In this document: in pieces, positions 53,843 through 62,555 of the stretch
Position numbering within the stretch: the first letter of the stretch is position 1
Layout: the number at the start of each line of letters is the position of its first letter
NCBI GenBank assembly: GCA_040269895.1
Contig: CP158568.1
Coordinates: 4,554,001-4,618,000, forward strand
DNA: 64,000 nucleotides
DNA from: Ancalomicrobiaceae bacterium S20
GTDB taxonomy: Bacteria > Pseudomonadota > Alphaproteobacteria > Rhizobiales > Ancalomicrobiaceae
Direction of reading: 5' to 3'
Notes under the pieces: generated by a model
The model's input: only the letters and a program-made list of their open reading frames with translations
Told to the model about the DNA's origin: nothing
The model's database searches: none
Made by a program: the position numbers and the translations under genes

Positions 53843-56536
53843 TCAGCCGGCCGGCTTCTCCGGCTCGACCGGCGGACGCGGGGCGAGGCTCGACAGCGGT
53901 CGGCCGAGGTAGGCGTCGGCGAGTTCGCGCAGGTGGTCGAGCTGGGCGATGTGGATGTCGCGCTGGGCGAAGGGGATATCGATGCCGCCTTCGCGCAGGC
54001 GGCGGACGATCTCGAAGCGCAGATCGCTCTCGACGCCGAAACTGTCGTTGACGTTGCCGACCGTACAGATCAGCCGGAACTCGAGCGAGCTCTCGCCGAA
54101 GGCGGTGAAGAAGCACGACGGTCCGGGGAACGGCAGCACCAGCTTGTGGCCCTTGGCGGAGGCGATCAGGATCTCCTTCACCTTGTCCGGATCGGCGTCA
54201 TAGGTGACGCCGACGTTGACGACGGCGTTGCCGGTCAGGTCGCGATGCATCCAGTTCTTGACGTTGCCGGAGATCAGCGACGAGTTCGGCACGATCAGGC
54301 TGGCGCGGTCGCCGGTCTCGATCTCGGTCGAGCGGACGTTGATCTTGCGGACGAAGCCCTTGTCCTTGCCGATCTCGACCAGATCGCCGGCCTTGATCGG
54401 ACGCTCGACGAGCAGGATCAGGCCGGAGACGAAGTTGTTGACGATCGACTGCAGGCCGAAGCCGATGCCGACCGACAGGGCGCCGGCGACGATGGCGAGG
54501 TTCTGCAGGTCGAGGCCGGCGGCCGAGAAGGCGAACATCACCGCCAGCACGACGCCGACATAGCCGAACGACGTGCGGATCGAGTTCTTCAGGCCGGAAT
54601 CGAGCCGGGTGCGCGGCAGGAAGCGGGTGTCGAGCCAGCCCTGGATGCCGCGTGTGACGCCGATGCCGATGGCGAGCAGCGCAAGCCCGGTCAGGATGGT
54701 CGACAGCGAGATCGTCAGGCCGCCGATCTTGAAGCCGAAGAAGGCGGTGCGCGCCTGCGACATCACATCGTCGGACGAGACGCCCCACGGGGTCAGCAGC
54801 AGCAGCGCCGCGGTCGCGATCAGGAGCAGGCGGACGATGCCCGACAGCACGACGCCGATCTGCTCGACGGTCTCGCGGGCGAGGCCCATCGAGCGCGTCA
54901 GCATGTGCCCGAGCGCGGTCTGCGGCCGGAACACCGAGATCAGCAGCTCGTCGGCGAGCAGCAGCAGCAGGTAGAGCAGGGCGAGGATCGCGCCGGCGCG
55001 GATGATCTGCGTCGCCATGAAATGGGCGAGCGCGACATAGCCGATGGCGCTCGCCGTCACGGTCACGGCCGCGGCGATCCAGGCGATCGGCACGATCCAG
55101 CGCCAGAACACGCTGCGCGGCTTGTCAGAGGCGACCGGGGCCGAGCCCTCGGCCGCCGTTTCGTCGTCCCCGGACAGCGCGCCGGCGAGCGTGCGCAGCG
55201 CGATCATCACCAGCATCGTGTCGATCAGCGCGACGATGCCGGTCACCGCGATGATGCTGGTCACGGGTGCGAACAGGACGTCCAGCAGGCGGGTCAGGAA
55301 GATGCCGGTGCCGTGGACGACCGAGATGCCGATCAGGATCGTCTGCAATCCCTGGGCGGCGCCGTCGCGCAGCGGCAGCATGCGCCAGGCGGCCTTGCCG
55401 GGCGCGAGCAGGCCGAGCCCGAGCCCATAGATCGACGCGGCCGAGCCGAGGCTGAAGGCGAGCGCGGTCAGCAGCGCCGACACGCGCGAGGGGCTCAGCT
55501 CGAAGGCCTCCAGCGCCTGCGACACCGCGATGATGGTGACGACCGGAACGGCGACGTTGAACGCCACGATACCCGTCGCCTTGGCCGAGCGCGCGAGCAG
55601 CGAGGGCGCGGCGACATCGCTCTCCCGGACCGTCAGGCGGATCAGGGTGCGGCGGGTCAAGGCCACGACGGCGAAGATCGCGACCAGCGTGCCGCCGAAC
55701 ACGGCCGTCGTCTCCATGCCGCGCACGGCGAGCAGGCGCAGCCAGTCGCCGAGCAGCAGACCGAAGGCGTTGATCAGCCCCGGCACCGCCTGCAGCGTCG
55801 ACAGCCACAGCGTCGGATCGAACACCGAGCGCGAGCGTTCGAGCAACTCCTGCGCAAAGCGCGCCCGGCGGCGGTCGCCGATCTGCTTGACGATCTCGTC
55901 GGAGCGCAACATCACGAGTTGCGCCTGCTTGACCCGGCCCTGGACGTCGGCGAGCGCCTTCTGCTGCTGCTCGCGATCCTGGCGGATCGCTTCGGATTCG
56001 GCGTTGTCGTCCTCGTTCTCGGGAGCGGGGCCGATCTGCTTCAGCCGGGCCTCGATGCCCTGCAGGGTCGGGCTCAAGCTGTCGACGACCTCGTTCGCCT
56101 GGACCTTGATCGCGTCGGTGCGATTGCGCAGGTCGGCGAGTGCGCGGTCATTCAGCGAGTTGCGCTGGAGCGCGGCGACGATCTGGTCGAGTTCGGCCTT
56201 CCAGGCGTCGAGCTTCTGCTGCTGCGCGTCGTCCGGCTTCTTCGGCGCGGGCGGTTTCGGCGGCTGCGCGGGTTGGGGTTGGGCCGGCGCGGGTTGGGCC
56301 TGGGGCGGCTGGGCTTGCGGCGCATGCGGCTGTGCGCCGGGCGCGGTGCGGGGCGCGCCCTGCTGCGCCGGTGCCTGCTGGGTCGGTGCCTGTGGGGCCG
56401 GCGCCTGCTGGGCCTGGGCGGCACCATCGGGCACCGTGCCGATCATCGTGGCGGCGCCGACCATGCCGGCGACGATCGCGGCGGCGACAGGGGCGGTCGG
56501 AACGAGGCGGCTCAGCACCCGGAGGAAAGGCGTCAT
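53843..56536 (-). CDS. MscS-family mechanosensitive channel with DUF3772 domain
   Basis: An 897-residue protein. A signal peptide is followed by a Pro/Ala/Gln-rich linker (about residues 40-95). Then come a DUF3772 periplasmic helical domain (about 100-260), several transmembrane helices and the C-terminal MscS core. The pore helix includes the Gly/Ala-rich LAIVAGALSVGIGFGLQSIV and is followed by the beta domain FVSGLILLVERPIKAGDLVE. It opens on membrane tension to release solutes. The start is the ATG at the beginning of the signal peptide; an ATG 22 codons upstream is possible. It is divergent from the YihY-type gene. Confidence 0.9.
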   Translation of the reverse strand: MTPFLRVLSRLVPTAPVAAAIVAGMVGAATMIGTVPDGAAQAQQAPAPQAPTQQAPAQQGAPRTAPGAQPHAPQAQPPQAQPAPAQPQPAQPPKPPAPKKPDDAQQQKLDAWKAELDQIVAALQRNSLNDRALADLRNRTDAIKVQANEVVDSLSPTLQGIEARLKQIGPAPENEDDNAESEAIRQDREQQQKALADVQGRVKQAQLVMLRSDEIVKQIGDRRRARFAQELLERSRSVFDPTLWLSTLQAVPGLINAFGLLLGDWLRLLAVRGMETTAVFGGTLVAIFAVVALTRRTLIRLTVRESDVAAPSLLARSAKATGIVAFNVAVPVVTIIAVSQALEAFELSPSRVSALLTALAFSLGSAASIYGLGLGLLAPGKAAWRMLPLRDGAAQGLQTILIGISVVHGTGIFLTRLLDVLFAPVTSIIAVTGIVALIDTMLVMIALRTLAGALSGDDETAAEGSAPVASDKPRSVFWRWIVPIAWIAAAVTVTASAIGYVALAHFMATQIIRAGAILALLYLLLLLADELLISVFRPQTALGHMLTRSMGLARETVEQIGVVLSGIVRLLLIATAALLLLTPWGVSSDDVMSQARTAFFGFKIGGLTISLSTILTGLALLAIGIGVTRGIQGWLDTRFLPRTRLDSGLKNSIRTSFGYVGVVLAVMFAFSAAGLDLQNLAIVAGALSVGIGFGLQSIVNNFVSGLILLVERPIKAGDLVEIGKDKGFVRKINVRSTEIETGDRASLIVPNSSLISGNVKNWMHRDLTGNAVVNVGVTYDADPDKVKEILIASAKGHKLVLPFPGPSCFFTAFGESSLEFRLICTVGNVNDSFGVESDLRFEIVRRLREGGIDIPFAQRDIHIAQLDHLRELADAYLGRPLSSLAPRPPVEPEKPAG

Positions 56537-56801
56537 CGGCAAGGCGGTCCATTTGGAACGGGCGCGGCCCGAATCGGGCGCTGCGCAGGCGAGGCGAAGC
56601 AATCGTCATCTTGCTTACACCAGAATGAGGCGAAAGAGGCGCAATCCGTGCCGTTCGCGGTCGAATGCGGCGTGCGTCGCCTGAGGCGTCGGCCGCGGAA
56701 CCACAGTGGTCGGAGGGCGTTCCGACGGGGGGCGGTGGGTAAACCGTACCTCCGGTCGATTGCGCGGAAACGGGCCGTTGTGCCCCGAGGTCTCGTTCAA
56801 T

Positions 56802-57734
56802 ATGTTGCGCGCCATGACTGAAACGACCGAGACCCCGCCGGGGCAGCGGCCCGCAGGGGCAACCCCGCCCAGCCGCGGGCTCAGGGCGATCGGCTGGATC
56901 ATCTGGGATGCGATCTACTGGGGGCTCCTGCGCAACGAATCCTTCGCGCACGCCTCCAACATCGCTTTCTCGATCCTGTTCTCGCTGTTTCCGTTCATGA
57001 TCCTCGTCACCGGCCTCGCGGGCTACTGGGGCGGGTCGGAGCTCGCCAAGGCGGCCGAACAGGGCACGGGCGGCATCTTCTCCGTCCTGCCGGACGAGAT
57101 CTCGAAGATCCTGCGACCCGAGGTCTCGGCGGTTCTGTCCGGCTCGCAAGCGCAGGTGCTGACCATCGGCGCGGTCCTGCTCGGCGTGATCGTCACCGGC
57201 CTGGTCGAGGCGCTCCGGATGGGGCTCAACTATGCCTATCGCGCGTATGACGCCCGCCACTTCCTGATCCGGCGGCTCGAAGGCACGTTTTTCATGCTGA
57301 TCGGCGGTATCGTGATCCTGGGGCTCGGCTTCCTGGTCGTGGTGCTGCCGGTGGTCTGGGATTTCCTGATCCCGCATGCGCCCGAATTGTCGCCCTACTG
57401 GTCCTACTTCAATCGGCTGCCGCTGGTGTTCTTCAGCTTTGCGGTGTTCCTGTTCCTGCTGTCGGCGCATCTGTGGCTGCCGGCGCGGCGGCAGAGGCCG
57501 AGCTCCGTGCTGCCGGGCGTGCTGGTCACCATGGCGCTGTGGTTCGTCGCCGGCCTGGTGTTCTCCTATTATCTCTCGCACTTCTCGAGCTACACGCGCA
57601 CCTATGCCGGTCTCGGCGGCGCGATTGCGGCGATGCTGTTCTTCTACATCATCGGCCTGATCTTCCTGCTCGGAGCGGAGATCAACAACGCGATCGGCGA
57701 GTGGCGCGCCGGCCTGCCGGTATCGGATCGTTGA
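56802..57734 (+). CDS. YihY/BrkB-family inner membrane protein
   Basis: A 310-residue membrane protein with six helices. The family core begins NESFAHASNIAFSILFSLFP and has GLVEALRMGLNYAYRAYDAR in the middle and FFYIIGLIFLLGAEINNAI near the end. The YihY/BrkB family was once called ribonuclease BN in error; its transport function is not known. GAGG lies 11 bases before the chosen ATG (MLRAMTE); a second ATG four codons later is an alternative. It is transcribed away from the mscS gene. Confidence 0.88.
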   Translation: MLRAMTETTETPPGQRPAGATPPSRGLRAIGWIIWDAIYWGLLRNESFAHASNIAFSILFSLFPFMILVTGLAGYWGGSELAKAAEQGTGGIFSVLPDEISKILRPEVSAVLSGSQAQVLTIGAVLLGVIVTGLVEALRMGLNYAYRAYDARHFLIRRLEGTFFMLIGGIVILGLGFLVVVLPVVWDFLIPHAPELSPYWSYFNRLPLVFFSFAVFLFLLSAHLWLPARRQRPSSVLPGVLVTMALWFVAGLVFSYYLSHFSSYTRTYAGLGGAIAAMLFFYIIGLIFLLGAEINNAIGEWRAGLPVSDR

Positions 57735-57910
57735 TCGGTTTCGCTCACTGAGACAGCTTGCCCGGCTTGCCGGGGGAGGGCGATCTCGGGCACTCTGTTC
57801 AATCGATTGAGGTCGCATCGATCGACGCTCGAGCGCCGGGAGGCGGTGGTGACCGTCGCCCGTGTGCAGCCGGGCTCGCTTCGTTGATGCCACAAGGTTG
57901 GGAGACGTCC

Positions 57911-58747
57911 ATGGGTCGCGTCCGGGCCTCGGCCACCGGAGGCCTTTGTCGCCGTTGCGGCGTGGCTGCGGGAGCGGCGGCGCTCTCGGTGCTGGTCGCG
58001 CTCGGGGCCGACGCGGCCGATCTCTCGGACAATCAGGTCGCGCGGATGCTCGCCGGCGCCGATCCGGCCCGGCCTGTCGACCTCGCGGCCAAGGATCTGA
58101 GCTTCCTCGACCTCTCCGGTCTCGATTTCAAGCGGGCCCGGCTCGGACGGGCGAACCTGCACGCGACCGATCTCGCCGGCGCGGATCTGTCGGGCGCCGA
58201 CCTCGCGGGGGCGCATCTCGATCGATCGACCGTGCAGAAGGCCAATTTCACCGGCGCGGATCTGCATGGCGCGAGCCTGCTCAGGCTCTCGGTCACGTCC
58301 GAGATCGACGTCTCGCCGCGCATGTTCGAGGACGCGCCGAATTTCGAGCGCGCCAATCTCTCCGGCGCGCGCATTTACGCGCGGCTCTCGGGCGCGAACT
58401 TTCGCGGCGCCAATCTGACCCATGCGAGCTTTTCCAACTACCGCATGACCATCATCGAGCTGCATCCGCTGACCGTGCTCGATTCCGCGGTGTTCTCCGG
58501 CGCGGATCTCGAAGGCGCCGATCTCTCGCATGCGCGTCTCGCCTTCGCTCGGCTCGACGGCGCACGGCTCAGGGGCGCCGTGCTGCGCGAGACCGACCTG
58601 ACCGGCGCGGATCTGACCGGGGCGGACCTGACCGGCGCCGATGTCACCGGCGCCAACTTCGATCAAGCGGTCCTGCGCGACGTCAAAGGTCTCGGCACGG
58701 TCGTCGGCCTCGACCGCGCGGTGAATGTCGACCGGGTGCGGCATTGA
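57911..58747 (+). CDS. Secreted pentapeptide-repeat protein
   Basis: A 278-residue exported protein with a signal peptide (cleavage near ADA-AD at about residue 36). It has two blocks of A(D/N)LxG pentapeptide repeats, for example ADLSGADLAGAHL and TGADLTGADLTGADVTGANF, separated by a non-repeat segment around MFEDAPNF. Such repeats fold as a right-handed quadrilateral beta-helix. GGGAG lies 7 bases before the ATG. The stop codon overlaps the next ATG by one base (TGATG). Cellular role is unknown; the context points to an extracytoplasmic module with the DUF1194 protein. Confidence 0.85.
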   Translation: MGRVRASATGGLCRRCGVAAGAAALSVLVALGADAADLSDNQVARMLAGADPARPVDLAAKDLSFLDLSGLDFKRARLGRANLHATDLAGADLSGADLAGAHLDRSTVQKANFTGADLHGASLLRLSVTSEIDVSPRMFEDAPNFERANLSGARIYARLSGANFRGANLTHASFSNYRMTIIELHPLTVLDSAVFSGADLEGADLSHARLAFARLDGARLRGAVLRETDLTGADLTGADLTGADVTGANFDQAVLRDVKGLGTVVGLDRAVNVDRVRH

Positions 58748-59466
58748 TGCGCGGCTGGCGCGCTGCCCGCCTCGCGGTCCCCCTCGCCCTTTCCTTGGCC
58801 GGCATGGCGGCGATGGGCTCGGTCGATCACGCCTGCGCCGCCGATACCGGTCCGGGCGTCGATACCGCGCTGGTGCTCTCCGTCGACGTGTCGGACTCGG
58901 TCGACGAGACGCGGTTCCGGCTGCAGATGCAGGGGATTGCCGAGGCGCTCGAGGATCCGTCCGTCGAGCGGGCGATCCTGGCCGGTCCGCGCGGTGCGAT
59001 CCTGCTGATGCTGGTCGAATGGGCCGACAAGCCGTCGGTCGCGGTCCCGTGGATGCGGATCGGCAGCATCGAGGATGCCAGACGCGCGGCGGCACGCATC
59101 CGCAACACGCCGCGCCGGACCGGCGACTTCACCTGCGTGGCGCAGATGTTCCGTTTCGTGACCGACAAGGTGGTCGCGACATTGACCGTGCCGGCCGACC
59201 GGCTGGTCGTCGACGTTTCGGGCGACGGTCGCGAGAATTGCAATCCGGCCGTCCCGACGCCGGCGGCGCGCGACGCCCTGGTGGCGAGCGGCGCGCAGAT
59301 CAACGGCCTGCCGATCCTGGAGGGCGACGAGGCCGCGACGCTGAAGGCCTGGTACGAGAAGAACGTCATGGGCGGGGAGGGCGCCTTCGTCCTCCCGGCG
59401 CTGGGCTTCCAGGATTTCGGCCGCGCGTTCCGGCAGAAGTTCATCACCGAGATCAGCATGCGGTGA
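58747..59466 (+). CDS. DUF1194 (vWA-like) exported protein
   Basis: A 239-residue protein. A signal peptide (RLAVPLALSLAGMAAMG) is followed by a von Willebrand A-like domain: LVLSVDVSDSVDETRF gives the DxSxS metal site, and RLVVDVSGDGREN the later metal-site region. Family DUF1194 has no assigned function; a vWA fold suggests metal-dependent protein binding in the periplasm. Translation is coupled to the pentapeptide gene by TGATG. A two-component pair follows on the same strand. Confidence 0.88.
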   Translation: MRGWRAARLAVPLALSLAGMAAMGSVDHACAADTGPGVDTALVLSVDVSDSVDETRFRLQMQGIAEALEDPSVERAILAGPRGAILLMLVEWADKPSVAVPWMRIGSIEDARRAAARIRNTPRRTGDFTCVAQMFRFVTDKVVATLTVPADRLVVDVSGDGRENCNPAVPTPAARDALVASGAQINGLPILEGDEAATLKAWYEKNVMGGEGAFVLPALGFQDFGRAFRQKFITEISMR

Positions 59467-59679
59467 GGGATATCGGGCATCTTGCCCGAGATCGCCCGAC
59501 CGGTCTTGTCTTCCCGCCGTTTTCACGGTCGACTGATGTCGCAGGCTCGCGTCGGCGCGGTCGGCCTGTGCAGGACGTGCGCGGCGCCTCGTCCAGGTCC
59601 AAGGCGCAGAGCCCCGGCGTCCGGAGCTTCGAGGGAATCGTCGACGCCCTCGATGTCACGTGGGCGGAGGGACGTGGCG

Positions 59680-61094
59680 ATGCCCTTGTGGTTCGTATTC
59701 ACGGGTCGGCTCGCGGCCGTCGCTGCGATCCTGGCCGTCGGGGTGGCGCTGCTGCTGGCCGGGTTCGCCGCGCGGGAGCTACATGCCGAGGCCGTCACCG
59801 TTCTCCACCTCGCCGAGCGGCAGATCGGATTGCAGACGATATCGTTCTCGGCGGGAGCGCGCGCCGCGCCGTTCGCGCCGGATCTCCAGGCGCTCTCGGT
59901 GGCGCCACCGCCGGGCATGTGTCTCGTCTATACGCCGGCGGCCGAGGCCGGTTCAGGACCGACCGAGGCCGGCAGATCCCGGACCTGTACCGGAAGCGAG
60001 ACCGGCCGCGCGGCGCCCGGCTGGTTCGCGGCGGTTTTCTCGCTGTTCGACGATCCCGGCCTGCCGATCGGTATCGATCTGACCTCGCGCGGCCGCACGC
60101 TCGGCCGGCTGTCGCTCGGGGCCGAGCCCGGCGCGGCGGTGGCGCGCGCCTGGGGGCGGATCGAGGGCCTGATCGCGCTCGCGATCCTCGCCGTTCTGGT
60201 CACCGCCGCGGTCGCGCTGCCGATCCTGCGCGCGGCACTCCGCCCCGTCGATGTGATCACCACCGCGCTGGCGGATATCCCGTCGGGCGCGCCGGCACGG
60301 CGGCTGCCGGTCTTTGGCACCCGCGAGTTCCGCCGTATCGGCGAGGCCGTGAACCGGATGACGGACCGCCTTCGCGAGAGCGAAGCCGAGCGCGCCGTGC
60401 TCACCCGACGGCTGTTCGAGGTTCAGGAGCAGGAACGCGCCGCGATCGCCCGCGATCTGCACGACGAGGTGGCGCAGGCACTGACCGCCATTCGCGCGCT
60501 CGCCCACGCCGCCGGTGCGGCGCCCGAGGACGCGCAGGCGGTCGGTGCGGCCGCCGGGGCGATCGAACGTACGGCGGCCGAACTGACGGCGACTCTGCGC
60601 GAGGCGTTGCGCCGGCTGCGCCCGCCCGATCTCGATCAGCTCGGCCTCGCCGCATCCATCGCCGGTCTCGCCGAGAGCTGGAACCGCACGCTCGGCTCGG
60701 CCACGCATGTCGCCGCCCGACACGAGGGCGCGATCGATCCGGTCGATCCGACGGTCGCGGTCAATCTCTACCGGATCGCTCAGGAGGCGCTGACCAATGC
60801 GGCTCGTCATGCCGGAGCGAAAAACATCGTCGTGACGCTCGGGCGCGCGGCCAGGGGCGACGAAGGCCCGGCCGCGCTGCGGCTGGTCGTGGCTGATGAT
60901 GGGGCGGGGTGGCGGACCGCGACGGCGTGCCGGTCGGCCGAGACGCGGCGAGCGCCGGCGCCGGCATGCTGGGAATTCGTGAGCGGGTGCGCGCCCTCGG
61001 CGGCCGGCTCTCGGTCGAGGCGGGGCGGCCCGGCACCATCGTCACGGTGGAGATCCCGGTCGGAGCCCCCGCGGCGGAGTTCGTGGCGGCATGA
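59680..61094 (+). pseudogene. Sensor histidine kinase (NarX/UhpB-type, HisKA_3), interrupted by a one-base frameshift
   Basis: GGAGG precedes the ATG. Two helices (about residues 8-30 and 162-185) bracket a periplasmic sensor of about 130 residues. Then come a HAMP-like linker, the HisKA_3 dimerisation box ARDLHDEVAQALTAIRALA and the ATPase N-box NLYRIAQEALTNAARHA. At the G1 box DDGAG the frame shifts. Adding one G in the G-runs at 60901-60909 restores DDGAGVADRDG, then GMLGIRERVRALGGRL, and an ATGA overlap with the regulator gene. Total length then is about 471 residues. Without it the protein runs on out of frame. Probably a sequence error. Confidence 0.88.
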
Positions 61095-61726
61095 GGACGG
61101 TTCTCTTGGTCGACGACCATCCAATCGTGCGCGAAGGCTATCGTATGCTGTTGTCGCGCCGACGTGACCCGTGCGCGGTGGTCGAGGCCGGCTGTGCCGC
61201 GGAGGCCTACCGCGCCTATCGCGACCACGCACCCGACATCGTGCTCATGGACGTCGCCCTTGCGGGCCCGAGCGGTATCGAGGCCGCCCGGCACATTCGG
61301 CAATGGGACCGGTCGGCGCGGATCCTGATGGTCAGCATGCATCTGAATGCGACCATTGCCGCCCAGGCGTTCCAGGCCGGTGCCATGGGCTACGTCACCA
61401 AGTCGTCACCGCCGCCGGTCCTCTTGCGGGCTGTCGATGAGATCCTCGCTGGCAGGAAGGCCATGAGCGACGACATCGCCCAGGAGCTCGCGCTGGACCG
61501 GCTCGACGGCAATGACGACCTCGCCGGTCAATTGTCGCCGCGTGAGTTCGAGGTGTTCGTCCTGTTGACCGGCGGGGCGCCCGAGACCGAGATCGCCGAT
61601 GCGCTCGCCATCGAGTTGAAGACCGTGCGCAACATTCACTACGCGATCAAGTCGAAGCTCGGCGCCCGCACTGACTTCGATCTGACGCTACGGGCGCTAC
61701 GGGCCGGGGTCCTTGTCATTCCCTGA
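61091..61726 (+). CDS. NarL/FixJ-family response regulator
   Basis: A 211-residue regulator. The receiver has VLLVDDHPIVREGYRML, phospho-acceptor Asp in IVLMDVALAGPSG, and the Lys in GYVTKSS. The C-terminal LuxR-type HTH has LSPREFEVFVLLTGGAPETE and LAIELKTVRNIHYAIKSKL; VRN in place of VxxH is slightly unusual. It pairs with the histidine kinase upstream by an ATGA overlap. Its likely targets are nearby extracytoplasmic genes, by context only. Confidence 0.92.
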   Translation: MRTVLLVDDHPIVREGYRMLLSRRRDPCAVVEAGCAAEAYRAYRDHAPDIVLMDVALAGPSGIEAARHIRQWDRSARILMVSMHLNATIAAQAFQAGAMGYVTKSSPPPVLLRAVDEILAGRKAMSDDIAQELALDRLDGNDDLAGQLSPREFEVFVLLTGGAPETEIADALAIELKTVRNIHYAIKSKLGARTDFDLTLRALRAGVLVIP

Positions 61727-61806
61727 GGGGCAGGAAGCCGACGGCAGCGTTTCCCCGTCGAAGGCGCTCCCGCCGGACAGATACGCCCGGGATCGACTTC
61801 CCGGGC

Positions 61807-62340
61807 TCAATGCGTCTTCCCGTCAGCGAAGACGCGGTTCTTGATCAGCCATGTGGCGGCTCTCGTCCAGGATTCGTCGGTCTCGCCGCGCAGATCGGTC
61901 TGCATCTGGGCGATGATTCGGCCTGTCTTCGCATCGCGGATCCGGAACTCGAGCATCTGCTGCATGACGCTGAGCTTGCGGAAGATGCCGAGCAGCGATT
62001 GCTCGGCGCCGGCCGCCAAGGCGATGTCGGCCTCGCAGGCATTGCAATTGCGCAGCCAGTGTTGCCGCATCGTCTCGGTCTCGACCGCTGTCGGGTCGAC
62101 CAGCCGATACCGCCCGCTCGCCGCGAGCGCTTCGCGCACGTGGAGCGTCACCCGCTCGAGTCGGGCGGTCTCTTCGGCGCTTTCGCCCGCGATCGGGCCG
62201 CCGGCGGTGAAGTCGTCGAGTTCGAAGCCGAATACGACGATCGGGATCGGCCGGGTGGGCTCGGTGGCTGCGGCCGGCACAGGGGCGACGCCAAGAGATG
62301 CCAGCAGGGCGGCGAGGCCAAGGATCTTTGCACGGATCAT
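61807..62340 (-). CDS. DUF2380/DUF3280-type exported protein
   Basis: A 177-residue periplasmic protein with a signal peptide (ILGLAALLASLGVAPV, cleavage near AAA-TE). The domain begins IPIVVFGFELDDFTAGG, contains a CNAC pair (NCNACEADIALAAGAE), and ends with RGETDESWTRAATWLIKNR, the DUF2380/DUF3280 signature. In other alphaproteobacteria this family occurs next to PQQ-dependent alcohol oxidation genes; none is in this window. It is convergent with the response regulator gene. Confidence 0.83.
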   Translation of the reverse strand: MIRAKILGLAALLASLGVAPVPAAATEPTRPIPIVVFGFELDDFTAGGPIAGESAEETARLERVTLHVREALAASGRYRLVDPTAVETETMRQHWLRNCNACEADIALAAGAEQSLLGIFRKLSVMQQMLEFRIRDAKTGRIIAQMQTDLRGETDESWTRAATWLIKNRVFADGKTH

Positions 62341-62465
62341 CGGATGGGGCTCCGGTCGGTTATGGGACCGGGGGCAGTCTCGCCCGCCCGCGTCGCGCGG
62401 CCGAGAGCGCGGTGCCTGCCAAGGGCCGGGCATCATGCCCGTGGGCCGGGGCGGGCCATGACACG

Positions 62466-62498
62466 AAAACGCCGGACGCGGTCGAACCGCGCCCGGCG
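62466..62498 (-). terminator. Intrinsic terminator of ccr
   Basis: On the minus strand a 13-bp stem (CGCCGGGCGCGGT / ACCGCGTCCGGCG, one G-T pair), loop TCG, then TTTT. It lies about 57 bases past the ccr stop. Confidence 0.8.
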
Positions 62499-62555
62499 CA
62501 TTCCGTCCCGGTTCCGGTCGGGCGCTGGCCCCCTCGGACCCATCCTCTGCCCAGA

